Of a DNA stretch of 43,894 bases, positions 10,601-21,500 are shown one piece after another (position 1 is the stretch's first letter; each line of letters starts with the position of its first letter). The notes below the pieces were generated by a model. The model was not told where the DNA came from. It worked only from the letters and a program-made list of their open reading frames with translations, and did not search any database. Position numbers and translations under genes: made by a program. Origin of the DNA: Ectocarpus siliculosus (taxonomy: Eukaryota > Sar > Phaeophyceae > Ectocarpales > Ectocarpaceae); assembly GCA_000310025.1 (NCBI GenBank), contig FN649735.1:3075313-3119206 (forward strand), in the 5' to 3' direction.

Positions 10601-13600
10601 GATTGTCTGTACCGTACCGTATACCGTACCGTGGTATTACCGTAAGAGGCGGACAGACAGATGGCACCGCCCCCGCCCTAGATCGACTTTCGAAGTTCGA
10701 TTGCTCCGCAACCAAGGGGGCGCGGAGAAAGCCCGGCACGTCTACGGAAAGCACTCGACTACATATATGTTTCCAAAACCACATTTTTTGGTGTTGGCAT
10801 AGGCTTGGTTGTCCAGCAATCGAGAGTCAAGGGGAGGTGCGATCTCTCCGCCTCTTACACGGTAGTTTCCGCGATTGTGGCTTGGTCGCGTCCGCGCTAC
10901 CGTGAGCGCCAACCAGCTGGTCAATGAGAAGACGTCAGCGTATGTATGCATAGCGGGATGAAAAATACGAAGATGCTGGTGTCTAATGTTTGCGTCTTTT
11001 GGTGATTGTCACGTGGCCGCGACCTCACACCGCCGTGACAACACAGACGAAGAAGCTGGAGGCGGCCATCAAGAAGGACACCAAACGCTCCAAAGACAGG
11101 TGTGTGTATGGCACCAGCACTAATAGTTGTAGCACCACACTTTTTGCGGGGGAAGCAGCGAATCCACAGCCGTAGGGAATGGCGCCGCCGCATCAGCAGC
11201 ATCAGCAGCATCAGCAGCAGCAGCAGCAGTAGCAGTAGCGCCACGCTTTTCCTGAGTACCAGCGAAGCGAAGGGAACGCCGCCGCAGCAGCAGAAGCGAC
11301 CCTGTTTGAGCTAGTATACACCACGCTTGAATTTAGTTGGGCCGCATGACAGCGAGAGCTATAATCCAATGTCAGTCGCGGGTCGAATGTCCCGCTTGAG
11401 CTTGGTTGGGGGTATCATAGATCCGATGCGACTGCGATAGTTGCATGCATTGGTCTGCTGTGTTTCGAGGTTTGATGGATGTTTCCATATGCAAGCCGCG
11501 GTGGCAAGCAAAGTAAATTCGAAGCTCTTTTTTTTTTGCGGAAATAGTGTTTAAGCTAGGAGGGTGGGGGGACAGGATGGCACCACTCTCTTTCTTGCGC
11601 GCAATATATCAGAATCGTCGTGATTTTCAAGACTACGTAGTCCTGGGCAGCAAGAGTGGCTGTGCCGGAAATGGCGACGGTGGAACCGTCCCGTCGAGAA
11701 CTTTCGGAAAACGTTTCGATTGAATTGTACATCCTCTTCGTCGTTGAGTAGTCGAGGTTTGAAAATTAGTCCACCGGGTGTGGTATCTTGCGTCATGTCA
11801 CCTACGGTAAACCGCCGCCAAAACGTGTAGCTAGATATTGATATCACAGCTGTGTTTCTTGCGGCGTTAGTGTACGTTTGGATACGACGTCGCTTTTGAT
11901 TGTCCACATCACAGCCCATCGCCGCTCGCTCCATCGTCATCGTAGCTACAGCTGTTGCGGCCGTCACTGCCCCCACTCCGTAGACCTCTTGCTGGCTACG
12001 TGCTTGGTTGGTATTGCGCGCCGACTGCTGCGATGATTGTCCTGCCACTCTGTAGAGCTCTCGCTGGCTACGTGCTTGATTGTTATCGCGCGCCGACTGC
12101 TGTGATGATTGTCCTGCCTTTTTTTTTTCTTTTCGCGGGGGTGACTGCAGCCTGGCAAGGGCGGCGGAGCTGGAGGGCAGCCTGGACGGACTCCGGCGCG
12201 CTGTGGGCCAAGCGGAGGCAAGGAAGAAGACGGAGGACGAGGCCCTCGAAGAGGTAACCCGAAGAAATGCTTGCTTTCGCCGCCTTTGTGGGCGTGTGCC
12301 GTGTCTGGATCGGAAGGGGGTGTACTCATGTAAACGCATCCCGTAGTCGGTATGCCGTAGAAGGGGGAGGAGTGTTATTTTCTACTTCTCTCAGGCCACC
12401 TTTGTAGGCGTGTGCTGTGTCTGGACCGGAAGGGGTTTACAAATGTAAGCGCATGCCGTAGTCGGATGGAGGGGGGAGTGCCATTATTTTCTCTTTCGCC
12501 ACCTTTGTAGGCGTGTGCTGTTGCCTCTGGACACTGTAGGGGGCGTTTGGCTGTCCACGTGTAAACGCATGCCGTAGTCGTTGGACCGTCGACCTCGCAT
12601 CGCTACAAAGCCGGGACGGAGCGATATTTATCGCCGGCCCAGGCGGGGGGTTACACGACGTCGCTGGTGCGTTTGGAACGCCGTGAATACGTGTAAATAT
12701 GCATTCGCAAGCACATGTGCCATTCTGTTTCTCGCCATCAATGTACCCGACGTCTCAAGCAAGCACGCACGCACGAGTGCCATTCTTTATCTCGCTACGG
12801 GTGCACCCGACGTGTTGTTCTCCTCGACCAGGTGAACGAGAGCCTAAAGGGCAAGACGGCGGAGCTCCGCGGCAAGCTGGAGGGGGAGCAGGAACGGGTC
12901 CGGCCCGTCCGGGAAGAAACCGACGCCCTCAGGAACAAGGTACGAAACCAATAAGAGACCGATGCTCTCAGATACAAGGTATAAAGTCGTTAGAGACCGA
13001 TGCTCTCAGAAACAGGGTACAAAATCGTAAGAGACCGATGCTGTCAGAAACAAGGCACAAAATCGTAAGAGACCGATGCTCTCGGAAACAAGGTACAAAA
13101 TCGTAGGAGACCGATGCTCTCAGAAACAAGGTGCAAATCATGAGAGACCAATGCTCTTAGGAATAAGTATACATTACATACATTAAGTCGTTATGGCTTC
13201 AGGAGGACACTCATGTTTGTCTTTTGAGAAGGCGTGCTTTGAGGCATGGTATAAATTACGCACATGTATGTAGTCGTTATCGCTTTTGAGGACACTCCGT
13301 GTTTTTACTACGAAAAATCTGTCCGAAAGGGTACAAGTTGCATACTTATCGTCGTTCTCGCTCTACGCACACGTGCATGTTTTTTATTCTAAATATAATT
13401 GTTGTCCTTGAAGGTGCATAGTCGTGTTCTCGCTTTGAAGATGGTTTTTATACAACAAACGGGGAAAAAGAGAATTACGCACTTGGATGTTTCGGTTGGA
13501 AGCGAACCTCGCCAAGCGAAGCCCGCTGTCTTCTTCCCCCCCCACGCCCCTCCTGGTTCGTTTTTCTTTCTTGTCCATTTTTCGTGCCACCGCCAACAAA

Positions 13601-15281
13601 ATTTTGTTATTGTCTGTGGACGTCCCACGTCCCTGCTTGGTTTGTCCTTTTTCCATGCTGTTTTTTTCATGTTTATGACCGAGGTGGAGCCTGCTTCTCT
13701 GCCTGTCTTGGTTGTAGATTTATCTTGCCTTTTTTTGCCATTTCCATGCTGTTTTGATCATGTTTATCACTGCGGTGGCTCCTCTCTGCCCGTCTTGGTT
13801 ATAGATTTATTTTGCCTTTCTGATGTTTCTTTTGTCACCGCGGTGGCGCCTGCCGCCCTTCTTGCCTGCGTGTCTTGGCAGGTGGACACGTGCAAGTGCG
13901 AGATCAAGCTGGTGCGCGAGTCGACGGAGAGCGCGAAGAAGAGGCTGAAGGACGCGGAAGCCGCCCTGGAGAAGCTCCTCGAGAAGGCGGAGGCGGACAA
14001 GGGGGAGCTCGCCCACGCAAGGTAGGTACAGCAGTAGGTGGCCCGATATAGTGGCATGAAGGGACGCGAGGAGAATATGCCACTATTCAGGGCAGTACCC
14101 CTATTATATTCGATATATTTTTGTTCATGTATCATACATGTTGAGATTGTGACAAGATATTTTGATGCCACTACATATGTTGACGGTTCTACTATTCAAG
14201 TCGCCACTATTTCCGGCCACCTACGTACCGCAGGTGACATGGCGTTAGATAGCACCCCCCCCCTCCACCGATAATTTGGAAGCTACGTAGGTTGACTACA
14301 GCAAAGGATGCGGCGGTATTGGAACCGTCTCGTCGAGAGCTTTCCGTTTAACGTTTCGTTTGATTCGTACACCCTTTTCGTCGTGGAGTAACTATTATAG
14401 CCGTCTGAAGATCGGTCCAGGGGTGTGTTATCTTATGCCACCTACGGTCTACAGGAGTATGTAGCGGCTGTGGTTTTTTGAGAGAGAGGGTAGGGACAAG
14501 CAAGTAACACTCCCTTAAGTACGGGTCGTCTGTTTAACCGCATGTAATACGGTTCGTCTGCTCAACCATGGTATGTATTTTTGTGGTTTCTCACGGGTGG
14601 GGCAAGCCACTTTTCCCCCCTGAAATCCTTCCTTTCTCTTGAATACTCTGCCTCTAAGCCTAACCCTAATCCCAACCCTTAACAATCTAACAATAACCTG
14701 GACACCCTAGTCGCTGCTGTAGCGGTTAATTCCAGCGGTAACATGGTGGACCTGTAGTGGTCCCTCTATTGTAGTATTGTAGTGCTATATAGGGGATTGG
14801 CCGGCCTTGAAACGGGCCGGGCACTTAGCGGGCACTACGATACGGTGCAGAGCGTGGGACAGGCTGAATATTTTGCCTTTCGCGGCGCGACCCAGGCTAC
14901 CTTCTTGTACACCGATCGCCATCCAAGGGCGAGCAGCGTCGCCCCAGCCTGCTTCCAGCGTTGGCGTTCTCCCCCGCGTGGAAACAGTGCTCCGTCCTCT
15001 CGAGGACGCGTGGCCAGTGGTCTCTGTAGCCGCTAAGGCATGCGTTATCATGAGTACCCCCACCCCCAATCCCTCTCCGTTGGTCCATCAGGAAGGACTC
15101 CCGGTCCATGGAGACGCAAATTAGCCAGGCGGAAGAGAAGGTGGCCGAGGCTCAGCGTCAGGTTTCGACTGCTACGGAGGCCATGGGCAGAGCCGTCGCC
15201 GCCGCTGAAGAGGTGTGTTTTTGCTGTTGTTGTTGTTGTCGTTGTTGCTGTTGTTCTTGTTCTTGTTGTTGTCGTTGTTGC

Positions 15282-15345
<64 letters not shown>

Positions 15346-15472
15346 GCTGCTGCTGCTGCCGCTGTTGTTGTCGTTGGTGGTGCTGGTGGTGCTGCGATGT
15401 TGTTTTTCTTTTGTTGACGTTCATGTGGTCGTCGTTGTTGCTGCTGCTATTGTTGTTGTTGTTGTTTGCATT

Positions 15473-15529
<57 letters not shown>

Positions 15530-18500
15530 CGTTGTTGTTGCAGCTGTCGTTATTGCTGCTGCTGCTGCTGTCATCGGTGTTGTCGTTGTTGTCGTTGCAG
15601 CGGGGGCCGGTGCTGTAAGCAAACCTGCGCCAACCCCGACGATACACTTTGCCGCCCTTCCATGCATGCTGCAGGCAAAGGCGTCGCGAGAATCGGCCGC
15701 AGGCAAGACCGGAGCCCTCCGCGCCCTGCTGGAGGCCTCGTCCCCGGGGGGCGCCCTTCACGGCGCCGGTATCTGTGGCCGTCTCGGCGACCTCGGGGCC
15801 ATCGGAGCCGACTACGACGTGGCGGTGAGAGGCGGGGGAGAGATGGATACGTAGATGGTGGGTGAAAAGGTTTGGAACCGATCAACGTGGAGATGTACAT
15901 GTAGATGGTGTGAAGGTTTGGAACTGATCAACGTGGTGATTGGACTGCTGGCAGGAGTATCGAAGTATTGGTGCATGATCGGAGGCGGTTACGACGTGGG
16001 GTTGGCGGAAAGTAGGTAAATAGATGGACGCATGATTCGGAGCCGGCTACGACGTAGCGGTGAGAGGCGGGGGCGGCAGATGGATAGGTAAGATGGTGTG
16101 AAGGTTTGGAACGGACTACTGCACCGGACTTGATAGGCGGTGAGAGACGGGGGGGGGGGCAGATAGGCAGATGGACGCATGGCGAAATAAAAGGCTTGGG
16201 GACCGATCCCGTGTTTTGTGTTGTCGTTTTCACCCTCCGGCTTTGATTGCTCCTTGATTGTGAGTCTTGTCGTCCGTTATCTTTGTTTACATGTCCTCCT
16301 GCTCCTCCTCCTCCTACTCCTACTCCTACTCCTCCCTTGCTCTATGTTCATCCTGTCGTGCCCCCTCCGAGGTAGGTGTCTTCGTGCACGGGGCAGATGG
16401 ACAACATCGTGGTCCAGAGCGCCGAGGGGGCTACCGCTTGCGTGGAGTATCTCCGGGAGTGAGTGCCGTTTTGCCTTCTGGACCCCGCCGTGTCTGCCGC
16501 CCTTTTCCCAGTGGAGGAACTGGCACGATATTTACATATACGTCTATTTTTATGTTGCAGTGCATTTTAGCCCCTTCGGAAGGACATCATGTTGGTGGGT
16601 GTCCATGCATATTTCGGTTTGTTCTTGTATTGTGTTCTTTTTTTTTGGAAGGGCATATTCTGCACAACTACACCTGTAGTGATATAGCAGTCCCTCCACA
16701 TGGGTTTGATCACCCCCACGGCTTGCATCCCTCATCAAGAAGCGCTCCCTGTCGGAATGTGTGTCCACATGTTATTTAGCTACTGCACGCTGGTGTAGAT
16801 CTTCCCCCCATCTTTGGTTTCTTTTTTTGGGCAAATCTTGAAATGTTCCTCCCGCTGGTGTGTCGACATCTTGGTGTTGATCTTCTTCCCTCTTTTGTCA
16901 TTTATTGCGCGAAATGTTCAAATGTTTCTCTTTTCAGGCACAGGCTCGGCCGGCTGTCGTTCATCATCCTGGAGAAGCTGGGCCATCTGGAGAATGCGAT
17001 GGGACAGCGGTTCCAGGCCCCCGCCGGATGCCCACGGCTGTTCGACCTCCTGGAGGTGTCCGAACCAAGGTGGGACGTAATTGAAGTTTGTCCTCGTACG
17101 GTAGGCATGATACAGCAGAAGCAGAGTCGTGTTTGCTTATCGCGCAGCAGGAAAAGTTGCAGAACGAGTGCCCCGCGGCGTTGTAACTTTTTTTTTTTTG
17201 GAGGGGGGGAGGTACTCATAGTCGTGCATGCCGTAGTCGTTAGACCATTGACTTCGCATCCCTACAAAACCGGGACGGAGCACGCCGGGTTCTCACCGGA
17301 CCAGCTGTGAGGCATGGGATAGCGAAGAGAAGACAATATCTATGAATGGGGGTATGAAAAGTGGGATGAAGAGGCGGGAAGAAGCATCGATAGGATGGGG
17401 AATCACATGTTTGAGCCATCTTTGGCAAAGCACGAACGACAAGTTGGCCACCGGTGATCGGTCCTCTGTGGGAGCATTGCTCCGTCCTCTCGAGGACGCA
17501 CGGTCAAAGGGGTCCAGCAACTATTACATGCTAAACATGAGTACCCCCCCCCCCCCCCCCCCCCCTCCNNNNNNNNNNNNNNNNNNNNNNNNNNNNNNNN
17601 NNNNNNNNNNNNNNNNNNNNNNNNNNNNNNNNNNNNNNNNNNNNNNNNNNNNNNNNNNNNNNNNNNNNAAAGCCAATTTTTTTGAAGGGGGGTATAAAAA
17701 GGGGGAGAAAGGGGCGGGAAAAAGCATCATTAGGAGGGGGAATCACATTTTTGACCCTTTTTTGGAAAACCCCAAAGGAAAATTTGCCCCCCGGGGTTGG
17801 TTCTTTTTGGGGACCATTCTTCCTTCCTTTGGGGGACCCCCGGTAAAGGGGGCCCCGCAATTTTTCCATCCTAAACAGGGGTCCCCCCCCCCCCCCCCCC
17901 CCCTACCCGGTGTTTGCCATCGGGGTTGGGTTTTCGTCGCTTGGCAACGACGTTGTAAAACAAGCCCCCCACTCGGTGTTTGCCATCGGCATTGGGTTTT
18001 CGTCGCTTGGCAACGTTGTAAAACAAGCCAGTTCACTTCGTGAACTCGGCAACCAGGTTACCGTTTTTTTTTTTTTTGGCGGTAACCATAATGGTGGTCG
18101 AGTAGATCATGTTGTGCGGGGTCGAGAAACCTCACTCCGCGCAACGGGGGATGATCGCACCACGTTGTGTTAAAATGGTCAAGCTTCCTCGAGGCAGTTA
18201 CACAGTGCTTACAACTGTCTCTGGAAGTGAAAGCACCAGAAAATAAATTAAGTCATACGTAGCTGTCATCCGTACGCAAGGAAGTAAGCACAAGATGCCG
18301 AACACCTTTAGCAGGATGCATCTCACCCTTCATGCGACTCGCCAAATATCTCACGGGGCTTCGTGCTGGGTGATGTGAGAGCCTGGTCCGGTGAGAACCC
18401 GGCGTGCTCCGTCCCGGCTTTGTAGGGATGCGAGGCCAATGGTCAAACGACTACGGCATGCACAACTATGAGTACACCCCCCCCCCCCCCCCTATCCCCA

Positions 18501-21500
18501 GGTTCCGGACTGCGTTCTACTTGGCTCTCCCAGACACCCTTGTTGCTCCCGACATGAAAACGGCCATGGCGGCCGCGTACCAGAACGGTCGCACCGTTCA
18601 CCGCGTCGTCACTGCGGACGGCAAGCTGATCGACCGCTCCGGTGCCATGACTGGGGGAGGCAACTCTACCAAGCGCGGCGCCATGCGGATCATTGGACGG
18701 GGTGAGAGAGGGGAGGAGGAAACGCATGCAGTGGTCGTTAGACCATTGACCCCGCATCCCTATAATGGGGAGGGGGCGTACTCGTACGTTTTGCATGCCT
18801 TCGCGGTTAGACCATTGACCACGCGTCCTCGAGAGGACGGAGCATTGTTCCCACAGGACCGATCACCGATGGCCAATCGTTCCTTCCTACTTTGCCAAAT
18901 CTGGCTCAAAAATGTCGTCCCTAGTCTATCTATCCTACCGATATCACTTCCCGCCTGGGGGGGTGCGTACCCATTGCCGTGCATGCCGGAGTCGTTAGAC
19001 CATTGACGCTGCATCCCTGCGTTGCCGGTGAGGGAGCGGAGTGGTTGTTTTTTTTACGCGGGTTCCGCTTACTAAACGATTTGAAGACACTGATGTGGCT
19101 CGTAAACATCTGAAAGTCTCGAGTCCAAAAGGGGTATGTGGTATGTGTGCGTGTGGGTTTCACCGATCATTTACGGCACACTACTTCGAACCCTCTTTTT
19201 CTCTCACGAAGACACAGCGAAGTGATTGATCTCTATCCACCGCAGATGAGAGTGAACTTCGAACGTTTTTTTCTGTTTCTTTCGAAGACAATGGATTCGT
19301 CTCTATCCACACGTAAAAAATCAACTTCGAACGTTTTTATTATTCTTACGAAGACACAACGAATTCATCTCTACACGCACGTAAACAGTCAACTTCGTCT
19401 CTTTTTTTCTTACGAAGACACAACGAATATTAATCTCTATCCACACGTACAGAGTCAAGGATGAAATAACCCATCTTTTTTTTTTCTGTCCTCCCTGTTC
19501 CTCCCTGTTGTTCTTTCCTCCCTATTCCTCCCTGGTGCTGCGTGGAGCAGGCGGCAGCGCGGCGTCCGGCGGTGGTGCCGGTGGTGCCGGCATCGTTAGC
19601 GCCGCCCGGGCGGAGGAGCTGGCCGTCGAGGCCAGGAGGGCGGAGGATGCCGTGAAGGCCGCTAGGCTTAAGAAGAAGGACGCGGAGGAGTGCCTCAAGA
19701 AGCTGCACGCCAGGAGCAAGCAGCTGCAGGTGTGCTTGTGTGTGCATTTTTCATAGTTTGCATGACCGCGCTAACCGGCTGGTAACGGTTAAGAAATACA
19801 TTGGTCGGCCTTTTACTTGTACTGCTGTGGTCCTTCTTGCTGTTTCTGTTTTTGTTTGTTTTTTGGCAGACTCTTATCCCCAAGCTGGAGATGCGGCTGC
19901 AGGGCGTCGGGGCGAGCGAGGAGCAGTACCGCGAGCAGATGGAAGCTCTGCAGGTGGGGTTTTGGCTGCTCTTTTCATTTTTGTTGCTGTTGCTTGTTAC
20001 GAAGACGATCTTGCGTTCGAGTTTTTTTTTTTTACGATATTGATGACATGGAATTTCGCCAGCCGCCACGCGTAAAATGAAAGAGCCATACCTTCTTTCT
20101 TTTTTTTTGGTCTCTGTTGCATGTACCTGCTGGCTCATTTTCTTCGGCCTATGGCAATGCCTGGTACGTTGAGTTGTGGTATGGTATGCATGGTACAATT
20201 TGATGTTTGTTTCAAGGCGCTGGTTTTTTTCGGTGTTCTCGCGCCACCCGCACCCCCTTTTCCTTCCCTCCTGAACCTAAAAACGACCAGGCCCAGTGCA
20301 AGCTAACCCCCGAGGCCGAGGCCCAGCTGAAGAAGCTCACCAAGGACCTCACGAAAGACGAGAACGACCTAGCCAAGGTATGTATGCGTCTAGCGTGTTG
20401 GCCCCGAGATTGCTGCTATTCACGAGAGCGTAGGCGGTGGTCCCGCTCCATGTGGTGGTTGATATATATATATATATATTTATTTATTTTTGTCTTCACT
20501 TCAAATCAACGCTCTCAGCCCTTGTGCCGTTTACTCCGACCCGTGGTCATAGAGAAGGGTTTTTGCCCCTACCTACCCCTCCTGCGGTACTTTGGCTTCG
20601 ATTTTTAATGCGAGAAGAGTGCAGCACTCTCTTCCCTTTGTGTACACACGAACTATGTATGTAGCGCTTTCCACCCACACCAGGAACGCAAGCGAGAGGA
20701 CAACTAACTATGTAAGAATTGGTTGTGATTTTTTTTTTTTAATGTCCGAGATTAGCCTCAGGTGTGAATTGGTGAGAGGTGGTGTCAGCGGTCGCGAATG
20801 CCCTCTTGTACAGTATCGCTCGATATGTATGTACTCCCTGACAAACAAAAAAAAAGCATGGGAAAATTGGATCACTCCTCTTCTGAAGGTCTGCCACCCA
20901 CCCCATGACTGCTCTACACACAGCTATCGGATATCCAACAAATTCATTCTGTGGTAAGTGAAACCGAAAAGCGGCGGCCAGAGTATCATACCTCATGAGG
21001 TTCGTTTTTGTTTGTATGTTTGTTTGTTTAATTTTTTTAATTGCTGCTATGTTTGTATGTTGTATGTATACAGGTGTCTGCCTCGCTGGACAAGGCGGAG
21101 GCGGCGGTGAAGGCGCTCCAGACAGCCATCCTAGAGGTCGGCGGGGAGAGGCTGAAGAAGGCCGTCAAGAGGGCCGACGCCGCCTCAAAGTGAGAACTTC
21201 CACCGAGCTACCTACCACGTATGTTGTTGTTGCTGCTGCTGCTGCTGTCGGTGGTGGTGGTGGTGGTGGAGGTGGTGGTGTTGTTCGTGTTGTTCGTGTT
21301 GTTTGCTGCATGCTGTGGTGCTCTTTGGTGGCATTGCGGAGACATGTTCTTGGATACGTAGGTGGTGGTGTGCTGCGTTCGCGTTTCGTTGAGAAACGTG
21401 TACGCCGGAGTTGGGTTTTATCGAGGCCGCCGTTCGACTCGACGCTGGAAGAAGGGATCGAGGCGCGGGGGGGGCGTACGTATGCATCCGTACCGCGGCC

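Noticed and set aside
11551-12339. 262-codon minus-strand open frame
   Set aside because: It crosses a TIR element, a tandem repeat and antisense of exon 9. The composition is not protein-like beyond the mirrored exon.
12955-13163. CRISPR-like direct repeats with regular spacing
   Set aside because: The 38-bp period has no unique spacers. The whole unit repeats, it lies in a eukaryotic intron, and it derives from the adjacent exon border.
15108-15865. Long Cys-, Leu-, Ala- and Gln-rich open frames
   Set aside because: They are translations of the TTG/CTG microsatellite in SMC4 intron 12. Only the exon parts (15092-15212 and 15675-15824) are coding.
17212-17543. Introner element forming a whole intron
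   Set aside because: The element occupies only part of intron 15. Its ends are not the splice sites on both sides, so a strict introner reading is not supported here.
17940-17960. 15-base match to the M13/lacZ priming region (ACGACGTTGTAAAAC), suggesting vector contamination near the gap
   Set aside because: Flanking bases do not match vector, and a second tandem copy of the block lacks the GAC, so it is more likely a biological tandem repeat with a chance match.
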